Positions 18,224 to 26,928 of a DNA stretch of 64,000 nt are shown here, in pieces. This DNA comes from Microvenator marinus (GTDB lineage Bacteria; Myxococcota_A; Bradymonadia; Bradymonadales; Bradymonadaceae). Below the pieces are notes generated by a model that saw only the letters and a list, made by a program, of their open reading frames with translations, was not told the origin of the DNA and did not search any database. Both the position numbers and the translations under genes were made by a program. Every line of letters begins with the position of its first letter. The stretch's first letter is position 1. The DNA lies in NCBI RefSeq assembly GCF_007993755.1, contig NZ_CP042467.1, positions 1,588,001 through 1,652,000 on the forward strand, in the 5' to 3' direction.

Positions 18224-18301
18224 GTTTTTGAACTCGGTAAGACATTGCTGGGCCCCAACTTTGATATGCGGTATGATCCAGACGCGCAATCTGGAGTTGA
18301 T

Positions 18302-19477
18302 ATGAATTTGGGAGCCATTCTAAAAGCTATACATGAGGGTGAGTCAGATTCGGTTGAATTCAAGCGAGACGCCGACCTGAAGAAGATTGGTAAGGCTATC
18401 TCCGCGTTTGCCAACAGTGATGGAGGTATCTTAATACTAGGCGTCAGCGATGATGGCAAAGTTGTAGGAATTCAAGACAATTCAGAGTCGCTAACAGAGC
18501 GAATCACTTCGTTTCTTCAGAATGGCCTAAGCGCACCTGTCCAAGCCAGACTAGGGCGCGAAGTTCTTCCGGAAGGCCGTATTCATTGGATCGAGGTGCC
18601 ACGTCAGCGTGGGTTTGAGCCACTTCGCTACGCAGGAAACGTTTACGTGCGTCGCGCACGTTCCAGCGTCGAGCCAGGGCCCTCGGAGTTGGCAGAACTC
18701 TACAACATGTTTGGCTACATTGTGACCGAAGAACGAACGGTTGCGGGAGTTGGATTGGACGAACTCGACCTGCCCTCCTTTCAGAGATACCTGAAGCGAC
18801 TTGGTCTAGACCTCGAAGCTGAGCCTCAGATTGCCATTGAAAATGACCTGATCTCCCGAGGTGTACTAGCCGAACTGGGCGAATCCGCATGTGCGACAAT
18901 CTATGGCCTGCTGGCATTTGGAAAGTCTCCCCAAGCGTATTCTCAAACCCAGAATTTCTTCGTTCAGTGCGTAAGTTATGCGGGTAAGGACCGAGCAGCT
19001 GAAGTAATCGAGGTGTTGGACGCGAAAGGCCAGCTTGATGAACAAGTTAGGAAAACCCTCGGCTGGCTCACAGCTCAACCGCGACGCGAGGTGTATCGCG
19101 GAATCGAGCGCATCGACATCCCTCTCCTGCCGCCCAAAGCGGCGCGCGAAGTCGTCGTCAATGCAGTCGCACACCGCGACTATGCTATTATCGGCTCAAA
19201 GATCCTGGTCGAGCGATTCTCGGACCGAGTTGAGTTCACGAGCCCTGGCCGGCTGACCAACGGGTTGACACCTGATTCTGTGCGACGCGGAGGAAATCCT
19301 CGAGCCCGAAACCAATCGATCACAAATTTCCTTCTCGCGTCGGGATTGATGGAGCAACGTGGACGCGGCTGGCCCATCATTGAGGCGGCTCTTCGCGAGC
19401 AAGGACTAGCAGCACCGATATTGGAAGAGGATCGCGAGGCCCGGTGGGTTCGAGTCACCATGAGCACAGTCGTCTAA
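18302..19477 (+). CDS. AlbA_2/Schlafen-type ATP-binding putative transcriptional regulator
   Basis: A protein of 391 residues. I start at the ATG of 18302, preceded by GGAG, rather than the upstream reading at 18245. The N-terminal AlbA_2 (Schlafen-like) domain is clear: ESDSVEFKRD then ISAFANSDGGILILGVSDDG. The C-terminal part has the ATP-binding regulator pattern NAVAHRDYAI, FTSPGRLTNGLTPDSVRRGG and MEQRGRGWPIIEAALREQG, seen in the family annotated as RNA-binding domain/ATP-dependent DNA helicase-like regulators. These proteins are common in accessory and defence-rich regions, but cellular roles are mostly unknown. It may form a loose unit with the next two genes on the same strand. Confidence 0.85.
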   Translation: MNLGAILKAIHEGESDSVEFKRDADLKKIGKAISAFANSDGGILILGVSDDGKVVGIQDNSESLTERITSFLQNGLSAPVQARLGREVLPEGRIHWIEVPRQRGFEPLRYAGNVYVRRARSSVEPGPSELAELYNMFGYIVTEERTVAGVGLDELDLPSFQRYLKRLGLDLEAEPQIAIENDLISRGVLAELGESACATIYGLLAFGKSPQAYSQTQNFFVQCVSYAGKDRAAEVIEVLDAKGQLDEQVRKTLGWLTAQPRREVYRGIERIDIPLLPPKAAREVVVNAVAHRDYAIIGSKILVERFSDRVEFTSPGRLTNGLTPDSVRRGGNPRARNQSITNFLLASGLMEQRGRGWPIIEAALREQGLAAPILEEDREARWVRVTMSTVV

Positions 19478-19531
19478 CCAGTACGGCGTCGGTGACAGTC
19501 TCCGAAAGCCTCCTAGAAGATATCGAAGCTC

Positions 19532-20416
19532 ATGTGGATTAGCATTGAACACAGAATCGAGGGTGGGTTCTTGCTCTCGTGTTCGGACCATTTTCCGAGG
19601 ACCGGAGCTCTAAGTTTTGAGTTCTATCGAACCCGCCTCTCCGGAGAGTGGCTAAGGTTTCACCGCGTATTCACCCGTGGAAAGCTCGCTACGTTGATTC
19701 GACTCGATGACGGATGTGATTGGCTATATGTGGGTTTCGACACCTTCACATCGCCCCTGAGCCCATTAAAGGCGAGGCACGTGGAGTGGTGTATTTTGAA
19801 CCCAGAGACATGGCTGAAGGAACAACTGCTCGCAGCTGGTGGAATTGGACCAGGCGTGTTTTCACTCACTCGCGTCAGTGGTGGTGAGGCGAGGTGTCTG
19901 GCCAAGGAGATTGCGCTCACTCAGGAGCCTTGGTTTGTTGCAGAGGCAGCGAGCTTGATTCCTCTCAGACAGTCGTCGGATCCGGAGTACGGGAGAGTGA
20001 AATGGTACAGAAAACTAGCTCGGTCCGGCAATCTGCCGCCCGTGTTTTTGTTTCGGCATGATGGTCTTGATAGCAGACTTGTTTTTGATGGGCATGATCG
20101 GCTGCTGGCCGCCCGACTAGAAGGCGTCTTTCCACACATGTGGGAAATTTCAAGAGTGCGGGTTGAAGACCGTTCATATCCGGAGGAAGAATGCACCTCG
20201 ATCGAAGCAAACCTCGCATACGAACTTGAAAAGGAATGTCGCGGAAAAAGACGACACGAACAAGTGGAGGCCATCAACCAGCGGTTGTTGGAGTTGCATT
20301 CGCGACAAGCGCTGATTCATCGCCCGACGGTGCGCGTCATCCCGGGTGGGCTCACTACATGGTGTGACGATATAGATCGGCTCCAACTTCCGAACGTTTT
20401 TCTGCGAGACGAATAA
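19532..20416 (+). CDS. Uncharacterised protein with ParB-like-fold motif
   Basis: A soluble protein of 294 residues, function unknown. Its centre has PPVFLFRHDG and LVFDGHDRLLAARLEGV (about residues 170-200), which resembles the DGHHRLxAA core of ParB/sulfiredoxin-fold proteins; His and Arg are kept. No helix-turn-helix domain of true ParB is visible. The N-terminal half is beta-rich and unfamiliar. The gene starts 54 bases after the AlbA_2-type gene and ends 82 bases before the STAND-type NTPase, all on the plus strand. Resemblance to ParB rests on this short motif only. Confidence 0.65.
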   Translation: MWISIEHRIEGGFLLSCSDHFPRTGALSFEFYRTRLSGEWLRFHRVFTRGKLATLIRLDDGCDWLYVGFDTFTSPLSPLKARHVEWCILNPETWLKEQLLAAGGIGPGVFSLTRVSGGEARCLAKEIALTQEPWFVAEAASLIPLRQSSDPEYGRVKWYRKLARSGNLPPVFLFRHDGLDSRLVFDGHDRLLAARLEGVFPHMWEISRVRVEDRSYPEEECTSIEANLAYELEKECRGKRRHEQVEAINQRLLELHSRQALIHRPTVRVIPGGLTTWCDDIDRLQLPNVFLRDE

Positions 20417-20498
20417 ACCACACCTGCTCCCAAGGCGATTGTCGAGATTTCCAGACTATTCTTGATGCGAGCGTCCCGAAGCCTTACAACGACCGCCT

Positions 20499-21449
20499 AT
20501 GAAGGTCATCGGACGCCAAAACGAGCTCGAGCTCATCTCTCAACACCTTAAACCCTGTGAAGTGTTAGTTTTGAGCGGGCCGTCGGGCATTGGGAAGACG
20601 ACGACCGCACGTCGTTTTCTCGAGTTGCAGACTGAGCCGGTCCTCGACGTCGACTGCTTCGGAATGGATTCAACGGACATCGCGGTAGCCCTGACCCATG
20701 TACTCGATGCCGGCACTACTCAACTTCGCCCCATTGACCTCTGGATACGAGCTTCCGAAGTGTTAGCCCATCGGGGGATTCGATTTCTTCTTTTGGACGA
20801 CGTACGTTGCGAGCATGACGACTTCCGAAACCTCTTCACCCGCTGGAACGGCTCGATCCTCGTGACGTCGATACTTGCGACGGGCAATAAGGTCATTCCC
20901 CTCACGCCGCTCAACGATCACGCGTTTGAGGTCTTTGAGAGCGCCGCCCTTAGCGAAGATCTGAGCTTTAGGGTCGATGATCTTGAGTCGATCAAAGAGA
21001 TATTGGCCGAGATTCAGGGACATCCCTTAGGCCTCGCGCTCGCTGGACGATTTGCGGCGATCTCATCGCCCAAGAATGTGCTCAACGCTCTCCAACGCAA
21101 CTCGCTCACCGACCACTCGCGACCAGAGCGTCATCGAAGCACCTGGAACGCGGCGGAGTTCACGTGGAAGCAATTGACGGTTGAACAGAAGTCTCTCGTC
21201 TACGCGATGGCTCTGTTTGAGCGTCCATTGAGACTCAGCGCTATCCCTGTGACCGTTGACCAACCGAACGGGTGGTTGAGGATCTACGCGCGCTGGTCCG
21301 AGCGGGGATTGTGGCAAGAGGCGAGTTTCAGAGGCCGCTACAACTCTTCTGCGAATTCGCAAAGGAAGTTTTCCCGACCGAGTTCCGTGACATCGCAGTG
21401 CTCATCCGGGACAACATCGTCGCTGAGGCCTTTCGCGCGGCTCAGATGA
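20499..21449 (+). CDS. STAND-type P-loop NTPase, N-terminal part of a frameshifted gene
   Basis: The first part of what looks like one gene of about 770 codons. It opens MKVIGRQNELE, has Walker A GPSGIGKTT near residue 32 and a Walker B-like IRFLLLDDV near residue 95, then the GHPLGLAL segment typical of AAA/STAND (NB-ARC-like) ATPases and a winged-helix-like region ending near residue 257. After VDQPNG (about 21269) the text turns unlike protein (RYNSSANSQRKFSRPSS) to a stop at 21449. The reading continues well in the -1 frame from 21272. A lost G in the GGG at 21270-21272 is the simplest cause. Sequencing error, true inactivation and programmed slippage cannot be told apart here. Confidence 0.75.
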   Translation: MKVIGRQNELELISQHLKPCEVLVLSGPSGIGKTTTARRFLELQTEPVLDVDCFGMDSTDIAVALTHVLDAGTTQLRPIDLWIRASEVLAHRGIRFLLLDDVRCEHDDFRNLFTRWNGSILVTSILATGNKVIPLTPLNDHAFEVFESAALSEDLSFRVDDLESIKEILAEIQGHPLGLALAGRFAAISSPKNVLNALQRNSLTDHSRPERHRSTWNAAEFTWKQLTVEQKSLVYAMALFERPLRLSAIPVTVDQPNGWLRIYARWSERGLWQEASFRGRYNSSANSQRKFSRPSSVTSQCSSGTTSSLRPFARLR

Positions 21450-22816
21450 TGCCCCGCGGTCTGCACGATACGCCGGAACTCGAAGAACAACCTTCATTCT
21501 GGCGATTCGTGATTGAGAGCCGAGCCGAAGAGATGGAACCTGAATCCCTGGCCCCAATTCTCTCCGCTTGGCTCCGCTATGTCAGCGTTCGGGACCGAGC
21601 TAGTGGACGTTCGGAAGACTCTCAAATCGCCACATTGCTTGAAAAGACAAACGATTCGGACAATTGGTTGCAGGCGGCACGTGTTCATCTCTTCTTTGAC
21701 TTCAATGCGGCATGTGGATTCTTGGAGCGGGCGGTGCAAACGGCTCAAAGTCCGCAGGAACTTCACGATGCAAAAGTCTTTCAAGCATACAATGCGGTCA
21801 CTGCTCAACCGTCCGAGAGCCTGCGACTCTTTGACGAAGCCTATTGCGCCGATTTTGACTCATCGATTGTCGCGTTTTGGGAAGCCGAGATTTGCATTAT
21901 GGCGCAGGAAGAAGTGCGGGCCAAGAGTGCCTTGAGACGTTTAGACCTGGACCGCTTAAGTCCCAACAACCGTGCCGCATATGAGCACCTATTGGCGGAG
22001 TTGGAGCCCCCGACGCAAGCCGAGAAACGAACCCGGCTAGCACTTGAGGATCCTCTTATTTGTCCCTCGAAGCGGGTCTCTCTACTCCTCGCCAACGCTA
22101 CGATCCTGGCGATTGGACTTAATCGTTTCGACGATGCTTTTCAGAGGCTGGAAGAGTGCGGCAAGCTAGCCAAACAACTTAAGTCACCACGCGTAGTTTC
22201 ATGGGTTCAAACGAGAACCGCACTCGCCCTGCTGCATTCTGGCGAGTTCACGAAAGCCAGAAAGCTCGCGAGTGATATACAAGGCGATTATGGCCCCTCA
22301 AGTCCTGTGATGAAGATGATCGTCGCGACGGCGTTTTGCCAAGAGGGGCAGCTTCAACGAGCTCGAGAGAACTGGAGAGTACTCAAAGTAGAGTACCCGA
22401 AGCCACACTTCCACTTTTCGACGCTTTGGCACTTTCTTGACTTCGTCATCGAGGGAGATCGAAACACAAGTGACCCTCGACTAGACGATGTGTTTGAGGC
22501 CCTCTCAATCGTCAACTCACCCGGAGGCACGAACATTCAAGAGGTGATCGCGGCGTGGCCGTCTATACAGAAGGTCATTCAGTACGACTCGAACGATGTC
22601 GGATTCAGACAGGCTCGTCTATTCATCGACCAAAAAGTCTCTGGAGCCGCGAGCCGAATCGCCCGGCTTCAAGCGTCCAATGCCGACATCGCTGTGCTGA
22701 ACGACTTCCAGGCACGCCGGCATCGCTCCCCCACATGTCCACTGGGCAAGACAGGAGGCTACCGTCGCCACCTGGCCATCGGTGAAATCGGTGGACTGGC
22801 AGAACTCAGTCTCTAG
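21272..22816 (+). CDS. Helical-repeat (TPR-like) C-terminal part of the frameshifted STAND NTPase
   Basis: The continuation of the NTPase gene in the -1 frame, 514 codons from a GTG that is probably not a real start. It begins VVEDLRALVRAGIVARGEF, which fits directly after VDQPNG of the upstream part. The rest is helical with degenerate TPR-like pairs (for example RASGRSEDSQ..., FDDAFQRLEECGKLAKQL and QEGQLQRARENWRVL). In known STAND proteins such repeats sense a ligand and control the NTPase. The last 198 bases overlap the convergent lipoprotein gene, and the final 30 or so residues look unlike the rest, so the original end may have been lost. Confidence 0.7.
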   Translation: MVEDLRALVRAGIVARGEFQRPLQLFCEFAKEVFPTEFRDIAVLIRDNIVAEAFRAAQMMPRGLHDTPELEEQPSFWRFVIESRAEEMEPESLAPILSAWLRYVSVRDRASGRSEDSQIATLLEKTNDSDNWLQAARVHLFFDFNAACGFLERAVQTAQSPQELHDAKVFQAYNAVTAQPSESLRLFDEAYCADFDSSIVAFWEAEICIMAQEEVRAKSALRRLDLDRLSPNNRAAYEHLLAELEPPTQAEKRTRLALEDPLICPSKRVSLLLANATILAIGLNRFDDAFQRLEECGKLAKQLKSPRVVSWVQTRTALALLHSGEFTKARKLASDIQGDYGPSSPVMKMIVATAFCQEGQLQRARENWRVLKVEYPKPHFHFSTLWHFLDFVIEGDRNTSDPRLDDVFEALSIVNSPGGTNIQEVIAAWPSIQKVIQYDSNDVGFRQARLFIDQKVSGAASRIARLQASNADIAVLNDFQARRHRSPTCPLGKTGGYRRHLAIGEIGGLAELSL

Positions 22817-23047
22817 ATAGTCCCGCTCATCCGCTGTGGCCTGGCCACACCCCTCGAGTCTAACGAGTTCAGAAACACACTCAGCCCGCACGTCCCTCGG
22901 CGTTGGTGTCACGGGAGAGTCGGGCCCGGGTTGTACAGGCGTCGGATTATTGGACCCAGATCCTTTGGGGTTCGCGTTGTCACCACATCCGAATGTCAAC
23001 AACACAGAAACCATCAGTCCAGTCTTCATCACTTTCACTACATTCAT
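22619..23047 (-). CDS. Small Cys-rich lipoprotein
   Basis: A lipoprotein of 142 residues. The ATG at 23047 is preceded by a strong GGAGG; a TTG two codons earlier is not favoured. The signal ends in LLTFGCG, followed by a Pro/Asn/Gly linker and a compact domain with several Cys (RAECVSELVRLEGCGQ, EFCQST, ASCLAQWTCGG and PACLEVV) likely held by disulfides. From about residue 115 the text overlaps the 3' end of the helical-repeat gene on the other strand and is less protein-like, so the original stop may have been lost. Function unknown. Confidence 0.7.
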   Translation of the reverse strand: MNVVKVMKTGLMVSVLLTFGCGDNANPKGSGSNNPTPVQPGPDSPVTPTPRDVRAECVSELVRLEGCGQATADERDYLETEFCQSTDFTDGQVATVASCLAQWTCGGAMPACLEVVQHSDVGIGRLKPGDSARGSRDFLVDE

Positions 23048-23229
23048 TTTCAACCTCCTGGCGTGGCGAGCAGAAGTGCCCGCTCTGGTTGCGAGGAAGT
23101 TGCCGAAGTGAGCCGCCGAAGTCTTCTTAATCGTTTCTTAAATCTACCACCGTTTCTTTAGTCTCACGCGCCAACAACCACCTGTCGGAAATTCTGAATC
23201 CGATTGCTCGTTCTCGAATCTCAGAGAAA

Positions 23230-23243
23230 TGAATACTCATTCA
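23230..23243. promoter_or_regulatory. Candidate TetR/FadR-like operator upstream of fadN
   Basis: TGAAT-ACTC-ATTCA is a perfect inverted repeat 71 bases before the fadN ATG. The half-site resembles the TGAATGA/TCATTCA half-sites of TetR-family FadR repressors of fatty-acid oxidation in Bacillus, with shorter spacing. A stem-loop CCTCAG-CGTGG-CTGAGG (23253-23269) follows in the presumed leader. No convincing -35/-10 pair was found, and no regulator gene is nearby. Confidence 0.4.
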
Positions 23244-23313
23244 CTCTTCCATCCTCAGCGTGGCTGAGGTAGGGATTCACGAGTTCTTTTTTAACCCAAA
23301 ACATGGAAACAGC

Positions 23314-25698
23314 ATGGCAACCAAACACATCCGTAAAGCAGCTGTAATCGGCGGTGGTGTGATGGGTCGCGGCATCGCGGCACATCTCGCAAACGCTCGA
23401 ATCCCCGTCCTACTTCTGGACATCGTTCCCCCAAAGCCAGGCGAAGGCGATGACGTCAACTCGCCAGCATTCCGCAACAAGTTTGCGCTGAATGCGATCA
23501 CCAATATCAAGAAGGAAAAGCCTTCCGCGATCTACTCGCATTTGGATCTTGACCTGATCACCCCTGGCAACGTGGAAGACCACCTTGAACTGCTGGCTGA
23601 TGTAGACTGGATCGTAGAAGCCGTGCCCGAGAGCTTGCCTATCAAGAAGGCAACGTTCGACAAGATCGAGAAGCATGCAAACCCAGAGGCGATCATCGCG
23701 TCGAACACCTCGGGTCTTTCCATCAAGGCTATGCTCGAAGGCCGCCCTGATTCATTCAAAAAGCGCTTCCTCGTGACGCACTTCTTCAACCCCGTGCGCT
23801 ACATGAAGCTTCTCGAAATCGTAGAAGCAGAAGACACCGATCCAGAAGTCACGAAGACCGTGGTGGAGTTCGGTGAAAAAGTGCTCGGCAAAGGGATTGT
23901 GTTCGGAAAAGACACCACCAACTTCATTGCCAACAGAATTGGCGTACACGGCATGATGACCATCATGCACACCATGCCCAAGTACGAGATGACCATCGAA
24001 GACGTGGACGCGATCTTCGCAAAGCCCATGGGTCGCCCAAAATCAGCCGTGTTCCGCACCGCTGACGTGGTCGGCTTGGACACCTTCGTACACGTCGCCA
24101 CCAACTGCTACGACACCCTCACCGAGGATGACGAGCGCGATATTTTCAAGGTGCCAGAGTACATGAAGACCCTTGTGGAGCGCGGCTGGACCGGCTCCAA
24201 AGCCAAGCAAGGGTTCATGCGCAAGGGCAAGGGCGGCATCGAGGTCCTAGACCTCAACACCCTTGAGTACCGTGAGCGCAACAAGCCTGAGTACGCGAGC
24301 CTCGCCGCTGCCAAAGGCAGCCCAGCTGCACGCATCAAGAAGGTTGTGGTGGACGGCGACGACAAAGCCGCAAAGTTCGCAAAAGAGATCACACTTCGCT
24401 CGCTCGCTTATACCGCGCGTCTTCTTGGCGAGATCGCCGACGATATCCTCAATGTGGACCGCGGCATGCGCTGGGGCTTCAACTGGGATCTCGGCCCATT
24501 CCAAACATGGGACGCGATTGGCGTCAAATGGGGCGCTGAGCAGATGAAGGCCGAAGGCATCTCCTACCCAACATGGGTGGATGAGATGGTGGCCAAGGGC
24601 AATGACTCCTTCTACAAATGGGAAGGCAACAAAGAGCTCTATTACGACTACCGAGAGCACACCTACCGCCCAATCCCGCAGCACGAGATGGAGATCAGCC
24701 TCGAAGTCCTCAAGAAGACCGACAATACCAAGGTCTTTGGAAACGACGGCGCAACCCTTCACGATATGGGCGATGGCGTAGCCTTGCTCGAGTTCCACAC
24801 CAAGATGAACTCGATCGACGACGACATCATCTCCATGATGCACCGCGCGATCGACGAGGTAGAGAACAATGATTGGGAAGGCCTCGTGATCGGAAACTCT
24901 TCCGATAACTTCTCGGCAGGCGCCAACCTCCTCCTCGTTCTCATGAACGCTCGCGCTGGAAACTGGACTGATATCGAGTCCATGGTCAAGCAGTTCCAAG
25001 ATGCGAACCAGCGCATGCGCTTCTCCAGCAAGCCTGTGGTAGCAGCCCCAACCGGTCTCACACTAGGTGGCGGAGCTGAAGTCGCATTGGGCGCTAACGC
25101 CATTCAAGCAGCCGGCGAACTCTACATGGGACTCGTTGAAGTCGGTGTTGGTTTGATTCCGGGTGGTGCCGGAACACTCGGTCTCTTGAGAAACCACTTC
25201 GGACGCCACGCGACCAACACCAACCTGAACCCTGTGAGCATCATCCAAGATGTCTTCATGGCTATCGGTATGGCCAAAGTGGCAACCAGCGCCGAAGAAG
25301 CCCGTGAGCTTGGCTTCTTGAACGCAGACGACGTGGTCACCATCAACCGTGACCACCTCCTCTACCGCGCAAAGCAACGTGTGCTTGGCATGTCACGTGC
25401 CGGATTTGTGGCGCCTCGGCCGATGAAGTTCAATCTTCCTGGTCGCGATGGTGCGGCAACGATCGACACCATGCTCTACAGCATGGAGCAGAACAATCAG
25501 GTGTCAGCTCACGACCGCCTTATTGGCGCGAAGCTCGGTTCGGTTCTTACGGGTGGAAATACCACGCCTAAGATCGCTGTGAGCGAGCAATATATTTTGG
25601 ACCTTGAGCGCGAGGTCTTCCTCTCACTTTGTGGTGAAGAGAAGTCGCAAGCACGTATGGAATACATGCTCATGAATAACAAACCGCTCAGGAACTAA
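23314..25698 (+). CDS. fadN: 3-Hydroxyacyl-CoA dehydrogenase/enoyl-CoA hydratase (FadN type)
   Basis: A fused beta-oxidation enzyme of 794 residues that hydrates trans-2-enoyl-CoA and oxidises the 3-hydroxyacyl-CoA with NAD. The order is dehydrogenase first (VIGGGVMGRGIAAHLANARI near residue 10; catalytic His in THFFNPVRYMKLLEIV) and hydratase last (VVAAPTGLTLGGGAEVALGA and VEVGVGLIPGGAGTLGLL, with both Glu positions). This order is that of Bacillus FadN, opposite to FadB/FadJ. I use the ATG at 23314; a GTG at 23260 would add 18 unlikely residues. fadA follows after 39 bases, and the two end at a terminator at 26951. Confidence 0.93.
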   Translation: MATKHIRKAAVIGGGVMGRGIAAHLANARIPVLLLDIVPPKPGEGDDVNSPAFRNKFALNAITNIKKEKPSAIYSHLDLDLITPGNVEDHLELLADVDWIVEAVPESLPIKKATFDKIEKHANPEAIIASNTSGLSIKAMLEGRPDSFKKRFLVTHFFNPVRYMKLLEIVEAEDTDPEVTKTVVEFGEKVLGKGIVFGKDTTNFIANRIGVHGMMTIMHTMPKYEMTIEDVDAIFAKPMGRPKSAVFRTADVVGLDTFVHVATNCYDTLTEDDERDIFKVPEYMKTLVERGWTGSKAKQGFMRKGKGGIEVLDLNTLEYRERNKPEYASLAAAKGSPAARIKKVVVDGDDKAAKFAKEITLRSLAYTARLLGEIADDILNVDRGMRWGFNWDLGPFQTWDAIGVKWGAEQMKAEGISYPTWVDEMVAKGNDSFYKWEGNKELYYDYREHTYRPIPQHEMEISLEVLKKTDNTKVFGNDGATLHDMGDGVALLEFHTKMNSIDDDIISMMHRAIDEVENNDWEGLVIGNSSDNFSAGANLLLVLMNARAGNWTDIESMVKQFQDANQRMRFSSKPVVAAPTGLTLGGGAEVALGANAIQAAGELYMGLVEVGVGLIPGGAGTLGLLRNHFGRHATNTNLNPVSIIQDVFMAIGMAKVATSAEEARELGFLNADDVVTINRDHLLYRAKQRVLGMSRAGFVAPRPMKFNLPGRDGAATIDTMLYSMEQNNQVSAHDRLIGAKLGSVLTGGNTTPKIAVSEQYILDLEREVFLSLCGEEKSQARMEYMLMNNKPLRN

Positions 25699-25737
25699 AC
25701 TTGATTCAATGCCGCCTCGAGCGGCCTGGAGTTAGAT

Positions 25738-26913
25738 ATGCAAACAAAAGAAGCAGTCATCGTGTCCTACGCGCGAACCCCGTTCACACGCGCACACAAA
25801 GGATTCTTGAAAGATACTCGCCCCGACCATATGGCAGCACACGTCATCAAGGCCGCCTTGGAGCGCGCCCCGGGTGTGCCTTTGGACGCTATTGAAGACG
25901 TGGCCATCGGCTGTGCTATGCCAGAAGGCGAGCAAGGCATGAACGTGGCGCGTGTCGCCGCGATCCTGGCCGGTCTTCCCGATGTGGTCCCTGCCCTGAC
26001 CGTCAACCGATTTTGCTCGTCCGGCGTACAAACCGTGAGCATGATCGCTGAGCGCATTATGCTTGGCCAAATCGACATCGGCATCGCTGGTGGTACGGAA
26101 TCCATGAGCATGGTGCCGATGAGCGGCAACAAGTTCTCGTCGAGCCCGTTGGTCATGGAAGAGTACCCTGAGGTCTACACCCCTATGGGAACTACTGCCG
26201 AAAACGTGGCCACGAAGTTCAGTATCGACCGCGAAACTCAAGACGCATTTGCCGTAGCGAGCCACAAGAAGGCTGCTGCGGCATGGGAAGACGGATTCCT
26301 TGCGGGCGAAGTCGCCCCGATGGAAACCGAAGTAATCGACCAAGACGGCAAATGGCACAAAGTTGTTGCTGATAAGGACGACGGCCCACGCCCAGACACG
26401 AGCGTTGAGGCTCTTGCGCGGCTTCGCCCTGCTTTCAACCCAAAGGGTACAGTCACCGCTGGTAATGCGTCGCCGCTTACCGATGGTGCCGCTGCGCTCG
26501 TGATGATGTCCAAGGAGAAAGCCGACGAGCTCGGGCTTAAGCCTCTTGGCTACTATCGTGCATTCCAAGTCGCTGGTGTGCCACCGGAGATCATGGGAAT
26601 TGGACCGGTTCCCGCTATCCGAAAGCTTCTTGCTAAGACTGGATTGAAGATCGAGGATATCGACCTTTTCGAAATCAACGAGGCCTTCTCGAGCCAGGCA
26701 AAATATTGCGTGGACGAGCTCGGTGTGGACCCCGCGAAACTCAACATCCACGGCGGCGCGCTCGCCATTGGCCACCCACTGGGCGTCAGTGGTTCCCGTA
26801 TGACCGGAACGCTTCTGCGATCGCTTGAGAAGGTCGACGGGCGCTACGGCATCGTCAGCATGTGTATCGGTGGCGGAATGGGTGCAGCAGCACTCTTTGA
26901 GCGAGTGAAATAG
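25738..26913 (+). CDS. fadA: Acetyl-CoA C-acyltransferase (3-ketoacyl-CoA thiolase)
   Basis: A thiolase of 391 residues that cleaves 3-ketoacyl-CoA with CoA, the last step of beta-oxidation. The nucleophilic Cys is in VNRFCSSGVQTVSMIAE, the His in HGGALAIGHPLGVSGSRM, and the second Cys in CIGGGMGAAALF. The ATG has a good Shine-Dalgarno (GGAG, seven bases upstream). It forms a two-gene unit with fadN and matches the usual fadN-fadA pair. No acyl-CoA dehydrogenase gene is next to it. Confidence 0.95.
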   Translation: MQTKEAVIVSYARTPFTRAHKGFLKDTRPDHMAAHVIKAALERAPGVPLDAIEDVAIGCAMPEGEQGMNVARVAAILAGLPDVVPALTVNRFCSSGVQTVSMIAERIMLGQIDIGIAGGTESMSMVPMSGNKFSSSPLVMEEYPEVYTPMGTTAENVATKFSIDRETQDAFAVASHKKAAAAWEDGFLAGEVAPMETEVIDQDGKWHKVVADKDDGPRPDTSVEALARLRPAFNPKGTVTAGNASPLTDGAAALVMMSKEKADELGLKPLGYYRAFQVAGVPPEIMGIGPVPAIRKLLAKTGLKIEDIDLFEINEAFSSQAKYCVDELGVDPAKLNIHGGALAIGHPLGVSGSRMTGTLLRSLEKVDGRYGIVSMCIGGGMGAAALFERVK

Positions 26914-26928
26914 CGCTGGAATCCGCGG

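Noticed and set aside
24247-24999. Minus-strand reading of 250 codons inside fadN
   Set aside because: Antisense shadow of a well-supported fused beta-oxidation enzyme.
25732-26775. Minus-strand reading of 347 codons inside fadA
   Set aside because: Antisense shadow of a thiolase with all catalytic motifs; the long frame follows from codon bias.
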